64,000 bases of DNA. Source: Sebaldella termitidis ATCC 33386. GTDB taxonomy: Bacteria; Fusobacteriota; Fusobacteriia; Fusobacteriales; Leptotrichiaceae. Where the stretch lies: NCBI RefSeq assembly GCF_000024405.1, contig NC_013517.1:310001-374000 (forward strand), read 5' to 3'. The translations under genes were made by a program, and so were the position numbers. The notes under the pieces are model-generated. The model was not told where the DNA came from. It saw nothing but the letters and a program-made list of their open reading frames with translations, and did not search any database. The first letter of the stretch is position 1. Each line of letters opens with the position of its first letter. Below are positions 35,301-45,700 of the stretch, one piece after another.

Positions 35301-38300
35301 GGTACAAATTCTGTAGGAATGTATATTGCTAACGGTTCTGAATCTTTGAATCAGGGATTAATAGAATTAGGAGCAGGATCTGTAGGAATGTACGGTAAAA
35401 ATGATTTTGGAAGTACAGCAGCAGCTTACGGAAACAGAAAAATAAATATTGAAAACCAAAAAGATATAAAGACAGTAAGTGGCGGGGTGACTGGAGATGC
35501 TTTCGGTATATATGCAAATAATGCGCTGACATTGGCAGATTCATCGGTTAATCTGACATCAGCTTCAAATATAGATCTGAAAGGAACAGGAACAATAATA
35601 GGCGCATATTTGAAAAAGACAGACCTGACAAGTGCAGGAATAATAAAAGTGGAGTCTCTTGGCGGAACTTCGGTGGGAATATACGGAGATGAGAGTACAG
35701 CAACATCAATAACAGAAAGTATAGATATTTCCGGAGGAGCAGGAACAGGAATTTATCTGAAAAATTCGTCAATGAGCAGCGGTGCGTCTATTAACGTGGA
35801 TAATGTTACTTCAGGGATAGGAATATACGTGGAAGCGTCTGCGGGAAACACTGCTTCCGGAGCAAATACGGGGACAATATCACTGGGTGATAATGTAACA
35901 GGAATGTATGCACTCGGAGTTTCGGCAGCAAATACAGGGACAGTAACAAATACAGGAACAATACAGTCACTGGCTACTTCAGCAGATAAAGCGATAGGAA
36001 TGTATATAGGAAATCATGGAATAGGAAATAATTCAGGGAATATCTATCTGACAGCATTAGGAACTAATGAGGATCAGGTAGGAGTGTATAATTCCGGAAC
36101 ATTTAACATGACAGGTGGAAATATAGAAGTATATTCCAAAAACGGGGCAGGTCTTTACGCTACAAGTACAGCTTCATTATCAGGGGGAACAATAAAAACA
36201 GGAAATGGAGCTATAGGTCTTTATGCAGACGGGACAACAATAAACCTGTCTGGGACATATAAATCAATAGTAGAGAATGGCGGTATTTTTGCTTTAAATA
36301 ACAGCGGTTCGGGAACTATAAATGTAACAGGAAATATAGCAGTGGATATAGAAGCCGGAGGAATGGCTTTTTCATCAACAGGAGCATTAAACACATATCT
36401 GTCAGGACTTGTAGCAGGTTCTGGAACACTTGAGATAAATCTGAAAGATCCTACATCAAAGCTGGCAATACTGGATTCTCCGGGAACTATACTTTTAAGT
36501 TCACTGGGGACAGCCTATGCACCGGGGTCAACAATAACACCAAATGTAAAAATATCAGCATCAAGTAATCCTAATTATACACCGTTTTCAATAACAAAAG
36601 GACATTTAGTAGTAGATCAGATTGTAAATCTGGACAGTACAACAGACAGTTATAATAAGTCCGATTTTATAAATTCAAGTGTGGATGTAAATTCTGCTAT
36701 ATCAGGAACAGGAACGGGACAGCTGGGAGTAGGACAGGTAAACTACGGAACAGGAGCAGCGGCAGCAGACAGAGCAAGAATAACAGTAAATAATAATAAC
36801 ACAATTGATTTATCAGGAAATAATTCCACAGGAATGCTTGCTGATTTTGGAGATATTACAAATACAAATATAATAAAAGTAACTGGTGAAGAATCAGTGG
36901 GAATTTATGGTGCAAACAGTGCTGTATCGACTAATACCGGAACAATAAATATAGGAAATAAAAGTGTGGGAATTTATGGAGTTAATTATTTATCAGGAGC
37001 AGAATTATATGGTGACGGAAAGATAATAATAAATAACAACGGAAATATAATTTCCACAGGAACGACGCACGGAGGATACGGAATATTTGCTAATGATACT
37101 GGAGCCCTAGGTTCAACGGTAACATTAGGTTCAGCATCCAATATAGATGTATCCAGCGGAGAAGCAGGAATCGGAGTGTATGCAGTAAATTCTACTTTAA
37201 GTATAGATGGTAATATAACAGTGGGAAAAGACGGAGTAGGAATATATGCAAGCGGAAGTACGGGTACAATAAACGGCGGAACGATATCATTAAACGGTGA
37301 TAATGCAATAGGCTATTATCTGACTAACGGGAGTGTTTTCACTAATCTGGGAGGAAGTATAGCAGTAAACGGTCAGAATATAACATTGATGATAACAGAT
37401 GCGAGTTCAAGCATAAACCTGACAACACCGTTTACGGTAACTTCAACACCGGGTTCTACATATGTAGTAGGAAATATGGTAGGAGGAGATTTCTATAATA
37501 ATACATCTGCTACATTAGGTTCAAACGGGTCATTGATAAATGGAATAGGAACAGTTGCGTTATTTGGAACTGCTTCAAATATAAATTCAACAGGGACAAA
37601 TGTATCGGGAATGGTGTTGAGCGGACAGCATGCTTCAATTCCAGTTCCAGGACATGTGGTGTCGGGATCTGCAATAACAGTGTATGAAGAAGGGACGAAT
37701 TTAGGTGTAATAGCACTGGGAGATTCATCAGCAGGAATGTATCTGACAGGAGGAGCCCGTGGAAGAAATGAAGGAATAATAACAATAACTAATAATTCAG
37801 TAGGAATGTATGCTGAAGGAACAGGCTCATATCTGGTAAATAATAACGGAATAATAACTGTGGGACAGGAATCGACAGGATTATTCCTTAAAGACGGAGT
37901 AAGTATTTCCAATACAGGAACAGCCGAAATAAACAGTACAGGGTTGAAAGCTGTAGGAATATATTCGGAAAATAATTTGGCGGGGTCAGCAACTGTAACA
38001 AACAGTAATAAAATAGACTTAAGCGGGGACCAGTCAATAGGAATATATACAACAGGAGAAAATAATGTAGCAAATACAGGAATAATAAATATAGGTAATT
38101 CATCAAGCCAGACACAGCCAGGTGTGGGAATATATGCAGATCATGCAGGGAGCAGTATTACAAATTCGGCTACAGGTTCTGTAAATGTAGGGGATAATTC
38201 AATAGGGTTATATAACCTAAACGGAAATGTAACAAACAGCGGAGCAATAACAGCAGGAAACGGCGGAACAGGAATATATTCCGAAGGAGGAACGATAACT

Positions 38301-40637
38301 TTAAATGCCGGATCATCAATAATAACCGGTCAGAATGATGCTGTGGGAGTATATGCAGTAAATCAGACAGGCATAGTAACAAATAACTCGACAGTATCTG
38401 TAGGAGACGGGTCATATGGATTTGTGTTTACAGGAGCAACAGCACCGACATTTATAAATAATCAGTCAGCTGTGATAGGAAATAACAGTATATTTGTATT
38501 TTCGGATTCGGCATTATCAGCAGATAACAGCGGAATATTAACAATGACAGGCTCTGATAATATAGGATATTATTTGAAAAATGGAGGGTCTTTCACGAAT
38601 AATATGGATATAATAGGTAATTCCGGAGTATCAAACATTGGAGTATACGCAAAAGGAGCCAATATAATAAACAATGCAGATATAATTTTGGGAGATTCCA
38701 ATCTTGTAGAACATACAGATGCAGGCGGTGTGAAATATAAGACAGGCTATTCAGTGGGAATATACGGAGAAGATTCCAATATAACAAATAATGCAGGAAA
38801 TACTATTCAGGTAGGAAAAGAAGGAATAGGAATTTATGTAAAAGGTTCGGGATATACAGCGGAAAACTATGGAATAATAAATGGTTTCGGAAATGATGCA
38901 AAAGGTATATTTGCAGCTGATTATGCAATAGTAAATAATTATGGAACGATTAATATGACTGGTGATAATGTAATGGGAATAGTGGGACAGAACGGAGCCC
39001 AAATATATAATCATTCAGGCTCGGTAATAAATGTAAGCGGAAATGATGTAACAGGAATATATCTGGCAGGAGATGATACAAAACTTGTGAATAACGGAAT
39101 TATAAACATTACAGGAACAGGTCTGGGTATCTCTTATACTCCGACGGTGGAATTAAGTAATGTAACAGATACGACAGGTACAACACAGGGTTATACATCA
39201 AAGCAGTATGATCTTCCTGATATGCCTACAGTGGTAAATTCGGGCATAATAAATATAAATGTAGGCGGAAATTTTAATTATGACGGAATAAGAGTAATAG
39301 TAACAATAGATCCATCTACAAATACACCTACTACTAATTCATCAAGCCAGGTAGGATTCGGCGGGACAATACCGAATAAACTTGAAGTAGCTCCTGATTT
39401 TGCAGTAGGAACAGCAGCAGACAGATATGTATTTGAGAATATATTCAAAGGAGCAACAGGAAAAGGAGAATATATATCGCAGTCACTGACATGGGATGCA
39501 ACAGCTCAGGGAAGCAATCTGATAATGACAAGAAAACCATACATGGATTTTACAGATGGATTATGGTTTGAGGATTTTGGAAAAATATTAAATGAAAAAT
39601 ATGCTGTTACAACAGGAGAAGGCAGAAAGATATTTGATAAGATTAACTACATAACAAATGAAGCAGATTTCAGACATATAATGGCAAGTATGGCAGGAAA
39701 TGTATATGCCAATATAAATCAGAGAGAATATGACATAGCAAAAGCATTTGAAGAATCACTTCATATATTGCAGGATTCATCAAATAATACAAAAGAAAAT
39801 ATAAAAGTAAGTCTGATAGGCGGAAAAGGTAAAAATAAAGAAGAAACTGACGGAGTAACAGGTTATGATTATACAACAACAGGAGTACTGGCATTAAGAG
39901 AAGTGGAAAGAACTTACAGACACACATTCGGGTATTCACTTGGATATCTGCATACAGGCTTTGAATTCAAAGACGGAAATGAAAGTGAAGAATGGGTGGA
40001 TACAATCCAGCTGGGAGTACATAACAAGTATAGATCAAATGGATGGAAAGTAGTAAATGATCTGACAGGAAGAGCAAGTATCCATAATGTGGACAGAAAT
40101 ATAGACTGGCCGAGTCCTAACAGCAGATCTGAAATGGACGGGACATATGAAACATACAGTATAACAAGTGACAATATACTCGGAAAAGAATTCGGATTAG
40201 GCAAAAAAGCAAGTATAATGCCGTACGGAGCCTTTAAGGCTATGTATGTAACAAGACCTGCATTTAATGAAAGCGGACTGGAAGCTCTTGAGGTGGAAGG
40301 AAATGATGCATGGAGTGCGAAGCCGAGAGCAGGGGTGGAGCTGAAAGGTGCACTACCTTTAGGAGCTAACTGGCAGTTAAAAGGAGCTCTTGATCTTGCA
40401 TACGAATATGAGCTTGCAGACCTTAATGAAAGAGAAAAAGCAAGACTGATAGCAATAGAAGACGGCTATCATAAATTATCAAAACCAGAAGATGAAAAAG
40501 GAACATTCAGAACAAGAGCAGCAATAGGAGTAGAGGTAGAGGACAGATACGGAATATTCCTGACAGGAGAATATTCAACAGGAAATGATAAAGAAGATGA
40601 TTACAGAGCAGGAGTAACTTTAAAGGCAGTATTTTAA
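32367..40637 (+). CDS. giant type Va autotransporter 1 (2756 aa)
   Basis: The signal peptide spans 1-24 (ending SYTQA). A helical module (about 30-75) is followed by KPEYLEWQVFF and VTGYYDTNGNYIV (about 78-125), shared with the two paralogues. A Pro/Thr-rich linker covers about 150-260. Then come more than 2000 residues of beta-helix passenger with NxGTIxxGxxSxGIYxxG-type rungs of about 20-25 residues. The C-terminal beta-barrel (about 2474-2756) ends in the outer-membrane Phe (LKAVF). The barrel threads the passenger to the cell surface, where it probably acts as an adhesin. It is the fourth gene of the operon behind the invertible-type element. Composition is Gly, Ser, Thr and Asn rich with few Cys. 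Confidence 0.92.
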   Translation: MKRNKKLLVSFLALNAILTSYTQAETVQSARYERMYNSIVKNMEKGSSNEKTYQTIEKILNQKNKELKDLYLQGNYIVKPEYLEWQVFFTGFYDEYSEGRDNSQENARYHSKVTGYYDTNGNYIVTSGSINGLAGKPHQSLQQPKEIDLGIGIQVREPNRQPISLGVGKPSMPLVTPITPGSPSIAAINPVLPPLASFSIPTILTPTPPTPVTIAAPTISTVVVSSFSPVTPTIIVPSTFTPPTLTFIPSGFGQSPSPAFHPNSTPMIENVSAKTLDPGGVTIVTGGAAGTWNGRIQYGNTAYPTAPWNTWQTSAASYASNGSPNAVFNYVDNYDYTIEGDWTFTNTGSTRTTTMFLSYNPYEVVAPAGKTVEFKGNLTMNHTNPTLNYMTLGFEHQLLYGDGGGNTASMLTGYSTLLNSGTITLNSGQNMIAIMIDSEGTQSPLMSYTINKGTIDIKSTQSIGVDFGQYLNNASIGSANPRVTVRPGYILVDGSENYGIRVANVFTADPTYYRYASIDGTNQGKGGIVVQGTKNVGLSLSKQMGSNLIGNISNLNISVNGSEGIGVLRRSDYAQTGNMVFTGTHIQTLDFGANATKSVLLRSDNGNITLDRNITINKGLGNNVVLQANGAGTSIINNTLRTMTLDTGAKTSIGLLASGGGSLENKGTVVVTEEKSQGIAVLGGASGVNSGTITLNGKETLGVNNSGTFTMSSGTITSKGENSIGVYASGTTSNTTVSGGSITAENGGIGLYSGDNATINVSGSNIITAKAGGLAFYNHVNGGTVTGKYNITAPSTLKVEAGGMLLYAKVTSLSGITSLATAIKSAFIGAGNMTANMDPGSNIMYIDSPGGTASINSFAGLPSLTTGFFSFVGTGYNDYVMNGFNLTLDNTAESNLDTGAYGKIQFINSDITVASSINVVGTQAGQVAVAQKNKSGSITPTDRKIINNGNILLSGANSTGLAGDYITMTNSGTGTIKLGTNSVGMYIANGSESLNQGLIELGAGSVGMYGKNDFGSTAAAYGNRKINIENQKDIKTVSGGVTGDAFGIYANNALTLADSSVNLTSASNIDLKGTGTIIGAYLKKTDLTSAGIIKVESLGGTSVGIYGDESTATSITESIDISGGAGTGIYLKNSSMSSGASINVDNVTSGIGIYVEASAGNTASGANTGTISLGDNVTGMYALGVSAANTGTVTNTGTIQSLATSADKAIGMYIGNHGIGNNSGNIYLTALGTNEDQVGVYNSGTFNMTGGNIEVYSKNGAGLYATSTASLSGGTIKTGNGAIGLYADGTTINLSGTYKSIVENGGIFALNNSGSGTINVTGNIAVDIEAGGMAFSSTGALNTYLSGLVAGSGTLEINLKDPTSKLAILDSPGTILLSSLGTAYAPGSTITPNVKISASSNPNYTPFSITKGHLVVDQIVNLDSTTDSYNKSDFINSSVDVNSAISGTGTGQLGVGQVNYGTGAAAADRARITVNNNNTIDLSGNNSTGMLADFGDITNTNIIKVTGEESVGIYGANSAVSTNTGTINIGNKSVGIYGVNYLSGAELYGDGKIIINNNGNIISTGTTHGGYGIFANDTGALGSTVTLGSASNIDVSSGEAGIGVYAVNSTLSIDGNITVGKDGVGIYASGSTGTINGGTISLNGDNAIGYYLTNGSVFTNLGGSIAVNGQNITLMITDASSSINLTTPFTVTSTPGSTYVVGNMVGGDFYNNTSATLGSNGSLINGIGTVALFGTASNINSTGTNVSGMVLSGQHASIPVPGHVVSGSAITVYEEGTNLGVIALGDSSAGMYLTGGARGRNEGIITITNNSVGMYAEGTGSYLVNNNGIITVGQESTGLFLKDGVSISNTGTAEINSTGLKAVGIYSENNLAGSATVTNSNKIDLSGDQSIGIYTTGENNVANTGIINIGNSSSQTQPGVGIYADHAGSSITNSATGSVNVGDNSIGLYNLNGNVTNSGAITAGNGGTGIYSEGGTITLNAGSSIITGQNDAVGVYAVNQTGIVTNNSTVSVGDGSYGFVFTGATAPTFINNQSAVIGNNSIFVFSDSALSADNSGILTMTGSDNIGYYLKNGGSFTNNMDIIGNSGVSNIGVYAKGANIINNADIILGDSNLVEHTDAGGVKYKTGYSVGIYGEDSNITNNAGNTIQVGKEGIGIYVKGSGYTAENYGIINGFGNDAKGIFAADYAIVNNYGTINMTGDNVMGIVGQNGAQIYNHSGSVINVSGNDVTGIYLAGDDTKLVNNGIINITGTGLGISYTPTVELSNVTDTTGTTQGYTSKQYDLPDMPTVVNSGIININVGGNFNYDGIRVIVTIDPSTNTPTTNSSSQVGFGGTIPNKLEVAPDFAVGTAADRYVFENIFKGATGKGEYISQSLTWDATAQGSNLIMTRKPYMDFTDGLWFEDFGKILNEKYAVTTGEGRKIFDKINYITNEADFRHIMASMAGNVYANINQREYDIAKAFEESLHILQDSSNNTKENIKVSLIGGKGKNKEETDGVTGYDYTTTGVLALREVERTYRHTFGYSLGYLHTGFEFKDGNESEEWVDTIQLGVHNKYRSNGWKVVNDLTGRASIHNVDRNIDWPSPNSRSEMDGTYETYSITSDNILGKEFGLGKKASIMPYGAFKAMYVTRPAFNESGLEALEVEGNDAWSAKPRAGVELKGALPLGANWQLKGALDLAYEYELADLNEREKARLIAIEDGYHKLSKPEDEKGTFRTRAAIGVEVEDRYGIFLTGEYSTGNDKEDDYRAGVTLKAVF

Positions 40638-40658
40638 TTAATAAAAATAGAAAGCAGA

Positions 40659-40708
40659 GTGTTTCCGGAAAAAACCTGGTATGTTCACTCCGGAAACATT
40701 CTTTTTCT
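40659..40708 (+). terminator. terminator of autotransporter 1
   Basis: TGTTTCCGG (40660-40668) pairs with CCGGAAACA (40690-40698), followed by TTCTTTTTC. Confidence 0.85.
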
Positions 40709-40807
40709 TATTAGAGAATTAAAGCAGAAGAAAACCACAGAAAGTATGAATATGAAAATTTGAAATTCGGATTATCTTAATACTATATTTATTATGGAAT
40801 GAGAATA

Positions 40808-40837
40808 GAAAATCAGGTTCTAAAAGACCTGATTTTG
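40808..40837. terminator. second hairpin terminator
   Basis: AAAATCAGGT pairs with ACCTGATTTT around an 8-base loop, with a T tail. No gene lies between this and the previous terminator on either strand. Confidence 0.7.
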
Positions 40838-40857
40838 TTAAGTAATTTATAAAAAAA

Positions 40858-40886
40858 TTGTATTTTTGAAATAATAGTTGTATAAT
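40858..40886 (+). promoter_or_regulatory. promoter of the esterase gene
   Basis: TTGTAT (40858-40863), a 17-bp spacer and TATAAT (40881-40886). A perfect 16-bp AT palindrome, TTATAATTAATTATAA, follows at 40902-40917 within the 150-base leader. Confidence 0.65.
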
Positions 40887-41047
40887 CAAAAAAGAAGGCT
40901 GTTATAATTAATTATAATATTAACAGGATGCAGATATGTGTAATTTAGTGTGAATAATCGGGTCATTTTTAATTTATTTTTTTTGAGCCTATATTTCTTT
41001 AAAATATTTTAAATGCTCAACAAAACTAAATTTTGGAGGTAGGATAA

Positions 41048-42037
41048 ATGGCAAATGGAAATAATGTGAAGAAGAGACCTGATTATCTGTCTGATGATCA
41101 TTTAAACACTGGAACAAAAGAATATCTGAAGGTTTTAAATTCAGGAGATACACCGGTAGAATCATTGCCGCCTGCAGAAGCACGAAAGGTTCTTGAAGGT
41201 GCTCAGTCTTCTGTGAATGTAGATTTATCAGGTATTGATGAAGAAGAAAAAACCATTGAAACAGACGGCTTCAAAATTGTCATAAACATCACAAGACCAA
41301 AAGGTGCGAAAGAAAAACTGCCTGTTTTCATATTTTTGCACGGAGGCGGATGGGTATTGGGAGATTATCCAACACACAGACGTCTGGTGCGTGATATTGT
41401 GGTAGAATCAGGATTTGTAAGTGTATTTGTAAATTATACAAGATCTCCGGAAGCAAAGTTTCCGCAGGCACTTGATGAAATTTATGCCGTTACAAAATGG
41501 GTCGCTGAAAATGGAGATCAGATAAATGTTGACGGGAAAAAGCTTGCCATTATCGGAAACAGTGTCGGAGGAAACATGACTATTGCGACTTCCATGAGAG
41601 CTAAACAAAATAACGGGCCGGAAATTAAATGTCAGGTATTGATGTGGCCGTATTCCAATGCTTCGACTGATGCAGATTCATATATTGAATACGGGGAACA
41701 GAGATTTTTGACTACTCCGCTGATGGAATGGATGAGAGATAATTATATACGAACACCGGAAGATCATAAAGATTTTTTTGTTTCGCCGGTGCTTGCTGAA
41801 AAAGACCAGCTGAAAGGGCTTCCGCCTACATTGATAGAGGTAGCGGAAAATGATATTTTGAGAGATGACGGAGAAACATTGGGACGACATCTGGATGAAG
41901 CCGGAGTTTATGTTTCGACAGTACGTTTTAATGGTGTTATTCATGACTGGGGTCTGTTGAACGGGTTTGCAGAACTTGCTCCTGTTCAAAGTCTGGTTTT
42001 GCTTTCGGCAGCAATGCTGAAGAAATATCTTAAATAA
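41048..42037 (+). CDS. alpha/beta-hydrolase, HSL/Aes-type esterase
   Basis: The 329-aa protein has the HSL-family oxyanion motif HGGGW (98-102), nucleophile Ser172 in IIGNSVGGN, an acid in VAENDILRDD and His299 in GVIHDWG. It has no signal peptide, so it is cytoplasmic. It should hydrolyse short-chain acyl esters or acetylated compounds. TTGGAGGTAGGATAA precedes the ATG. It stands alone between two autotransporter genes and has its own promoter. Confidence 0.87.
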   Translation: MANGNNVKKRPDYLSDDHLNTGTKEYLKVLNSGDTPVESLPPAEARKVLEGAQSSVNVDLSGIDEEEKTIETDGFKIVINITRPKGAKEKLPVFIFLHGGGWVLGDYPTHRRLVRDIVVESGFVSVFVNYTRSPEAKFPQALDEIYAVTKWVAENGDQINVDGKKLAIIGNSVGGNMTIATSMRAKQNNGPEIKCQVLMWPYSNASTDADSYIEYGEQRFLTTPLMEWMRDNYIRTPEDHKDFFVSPVLAEKDQLKGLPPTLIEVAENDILRDDGETLGRHLDEAGVYVSTVRFNGVIHDWGLLNGFAELAPVQSLVLLSAAMLKKYLK

Positions 42038-42082
42038 GAAACTGATTTTGTAATTTTCATAAGAAATTATAGAATACGGTAT

Positions 42083-42130
42083 AGAAGGGCTGTATCAAAA
42101 TGAAAAATTTTGGTACAGTCTCTATTTTTT
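42083..42130. repeat. GGGCTGTATCAAAA-type palindrome, copy C
   Basis: The left arm AGAAGGGCTGTATCAAAA and a slightly degenerate right arm (TTTTGGTACAGTCTC) end in a T run. It functions as the esterase terminator and belongs to the repeat family of copies A, B and D. Confidence 0.75.
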
Positions 42131-42334
42131 ATATTTAAAGAAATTTTTTTGCAGTATCTATAATTTAAAACAAAAAAATCAAAGTATTTCTTATCTTCTT
42201 TGAAAAAATATTCTTTATTTTTTCTAGTCTAAAAAATAAAATATTAGGTGGAAACTTTCCTGGCATGAAATTCAAGAATGGCATGGTTGTGAAGCATGAT
42301 TTTATACTGTTAAAATTTTAAATGAACTTATATG

Positions 42335-42380
42335 AAAATACTGAATCAGTTAATTATGATTATTCAGTATTTTTTATTTT
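42335..42380 (+). terminator. intrinsic terminator
   Basis: AAAATACTGAAT (42335-42346) pairs with ATTCAGTATTTT (42362-42373), then more T's. Confidence 0.8.
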
Positions 42381-42431
42381 GAATTATAAAATATTAAGAG
42401 TCGGTTTATGCTTTGACAATGTAAAATAGAA

Positions 42432-42460
42432 TTGACTTTACGAGTTGTTTTTATTAAAAT
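42432..42460 (+). promoter_or_regulatory. promoter of autotransporter 2
   Basis: TTGACT (42432-42437), a 17-bp spacer and TAAAAT (42455-42460), the same hexamers as in the copy-2 invertible element. Transcription from here gives a leader of about 240 bases. No flanking long inverted repeats were found, so this one looks fixed. Confidence 0.6.
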
Positions 42461-42631
42461 ATAAGAGATAGTATAAAATCAATAAAATTAGTATGCTGAT
42501 TTTATTGTGAAAATAATTTCAATGAGAGGAGATAAGGTAAAGTAATTTCGAATTTAGCTAAATTATAAAGAGTTTGTGGTATATTTGAGAGAATAGTCAG
42601 AAAGTTTTTATAATTAAAGTATGGGGAAGGC

Positions 42632-42679
42632 TGTCTTAATTAAAATAACATCTAAAAAGTTTTTTATTATTTAAGACAG
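42632..42679 (+). promoter_or_regulatory. leader hairpin of autotransporter 2
   Basis: CTGTCTTAA (42632-42640) is complementary to TTAAGACAG (42671-42679), 30 bases before the start codon. No T run follows, so it is not a terminator. It could stabilise or gate the mRNA. Confidence 0.45.
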
Positions 42680-42709
42680 AAAAGATTTATGGAAAAATAG
42701 GGAGGAACA

Positions 42710-45700
42710 ATGAAAACGAACAAAAAATTATTAGTATCATTTATGGCATTAAATGCGGTATTATCAACCGGTATAGAGGCTTCGGGAGCTTCGGCGCCGT
42801 CAAAATACGACAGAATGTATAATAATATGATAAAAAATCTTGATCAGAATAAATCTAACAGTAAAAATTACCAGATAATAGAGCAGGTACTTAATAAAAA
42901 AAACAAAGAGCTGAAAGATTTGTACATACAGAGTGATTATATCATAAAGCCGGAATATCTTGAATGGCAGGTATTCTTTTCGGGAGGTTATGAAGAATAT
43001 GGAAAGGGTGTAGATAACAGTTCCGATAATGCAAAGTACAGTTCAAAAGTAACAGGATATTATGATACCAGCGGAAATTATGTGGTTACCAGTGGGAATA
43101 AAGGAGGAACTTTAGGAAAACCATACCAGCCGCTGCAGACACCCAAGGAAATAAATCTGGGGGTAAATATACCAATCAGCGGAATCAGCCGTGATCCTTT
43201 GAATCTGACTATAAATCCTAAAACAGTCACTGTAGTGGCTCCAAGTCAGAAAACAGTACCGGCGCCTAACCCTAATGTAGTTCTTTTAAATCTCAGCGGT
43301 ATAGAAGTACCGACTGCTCCTGTTCCGCCTACAGGACTTGGAAGTTCGGGAATTATCATAAATCCGAATCAGATTTATTCGACTAATTCACAATTTACGA
43401 CAGGAGTAGGAACCATAACCGGTGGTACTTACGCCATAGATTCTGCACCATACAGCAGTTTATATACATTTACGACAAATAATGAAACTTTAAATTTTAC
43501 AGGAAATATAGATATTAACGGAAATACGGGAGTAATTGTGAGTAATAGCGGACCGACTACTATAACAGGGGCTTCCATTACCAATGATTCAACAATGACT
43601 GTGAAATCCAGCGGTTCAGGGCTGGGAGGATTTCATTCAAACAATAGTACAGCTGGTTATTTGGATTTTATAAATAATAATATACTTGATATAGAGTATG
43701 TTTCAGGTTCAGGTGCTACACAAAGTCTGTTTTTTTACGGGAATATAAACTTGAAAAATAATGGAACCATAAATTATGTAAATAATGACGGCGGAACAAA
43801 GGCTTTATATTCTATGTGGAATTCCTCTCCGGCGGATCCTAATCCGATGAGAGTAGAAAACAACGGAACAATAAACATAATTGGAAATTCAAGTTTAAGT
43901 TATTCAAGTACTGTTATGGCACACCATTTCGGACATTTGACTTCTACAGCCCTCGGGCAGCATACGGTTATAAATAACGGGACAATAGATCTGACAAATG
44001 CTCTCGGTTATCTGCAGGATTATTCTACCGGTGTTTATGATGCTTCAGGCGGCGGAATTATGAATGTGAGAGAAAATTCTGTGGGTATTGAGCTGACGTT
44101 AACAGGGAATTCGGAAAATATTTTTAACAGTTCAACATTAAAAGTGGGAACAATAAATGTTTACGGATCTACTAATACTGGAGGACAGTATAGTAAAGCT
44201 ATAAACATGAGTCTTAACGCATTTCCAAATGTAATAGTAAATATTTCCGACGGTGAAATAAATCTGGAATCAAATTCAATGGGAATTATAACGAATATTC
44301 CGGGTACTCAGACTATAAATAATTCTGCTGAAATTAATATATCGGGAGAAAATTCTTACGGAATAATAACTTATAATAATTCGGCCAGTGCCGGAAGTAT
44401 TGAAAATACCGGGGATATAACACTGGATGTTAATAATACATCAAAATTAAGTGCGGGAATTTTTCACCAGATAGCTCCCTCATTTGTAAATAAAGGGAAT
44501 ATATATGTAAAATCAACAGGAAGCAACGCTGAAGGAACTATAGGGATTTTGCTGTCACAGGGTGCAAAATTTACAAATGACGGCGGCGGAACGAAAGTAA
44601 TAAGTGTGGACGGAAGAAAAGCAACAGGAGTGTTTGCTAATCAAAATACCACTAATACAATAAAAAATACGGCAGTAAAAGTGGCTAACAGCGGAATAGG
44701 CTTTTTCTCATATAACGGCTCTGATATTAAGCTTGAGAATATTACAGCAGAAGCATCTGCCGGAGGAATATTATTTTATTCTTCCTCTACACCTTCAAAT
44801 TCTACAATAACATTTGTAAATTCTTCATCAGCAACGGTAAAAGACGGAGGAACTGCTTTTTATGTAGACGGACCTCTGTCAATGATTCCGACCTCTTATG
44901 TGAATTTGAATAATCTTAATTTGAAAATGGAGGACGGCTCTACGGTATTCCTGCTTGACAGTCCGGGGACATACTCGATAGGAGCTCTGCCGACAGCTTC
45001 TATGGCAGGATTAAATATAGATCCTTCATCAGGGAATTATAAAGATGTAACAATAAACAGAGGAACTATTAATATTGATAATGTAGGCGGAAATCAGGTC
45101 TTTGATCTGGATAATCCTAACGACGCACTTAATAAAAATAGTTTTTATTCTTCGAATCTTAATCTGATAACAGGGAGTACTATACAAGGCAGCGGAAGCG
45201 GTCAGCTTGCAATGGGGCAGACTTCTTACACGGGTGCTGCTTCCAATGCATTGGTAACGCTGACTAATGGCGGAACTATACAGCTTAGTGGTGCATCATC
45301 AGTCGGGATGTATTCTAATTACGGAACTCTTAATAATAATACAGCAATAAACGTTACAGGGACTGACAGTGTGGGAATGTATGGCGAAAACGGAACAGCG
45401 GTTATAAATTCGGGTAGTATTACGATAGGAAATAAAGGTGTAGGAATATACGGGATTTCAAATCAGAATATTTTATCTCCTGCATCATACGGAGATCAGA
45501 AAGTAAATATAACGAATAATACTTCTATAGTTTCCAACGCGGGGACAGCAGGAACAGTGGGAATATATGCCAATAATAACGCAGGAACAACAGGGAATAA
45601 TCTGATATTTGGCACAGGGTCAGTTATAAATCTCGGAGCCAGTGACAGTGCAATAGGTGTATATGCGAATCAGATTGATAATGTTCAGGCTCGAGGGGTA

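Larger units (their letters stand above)
42131..42709. other. intergenic leader region of autotransporter 2
   Basis: Besides the terminator, promoter and hairpin listed separately, nothing coding is recognised. A stretch at about 42250-42320 gives a short open reading (GNFPGMKFKNGMVVKHDF) without a ribosome site, possibly a remnant. Confidence 0.4.

Noticed and set aside
35000-39300. Short periodic repeats that could be mistaken for a CRISPR array or tandem DNA repeats
   Set aside because: The periodicity is that of protein beta-helix rungs with variable spacing and degenerate sequence, in frame throughout.
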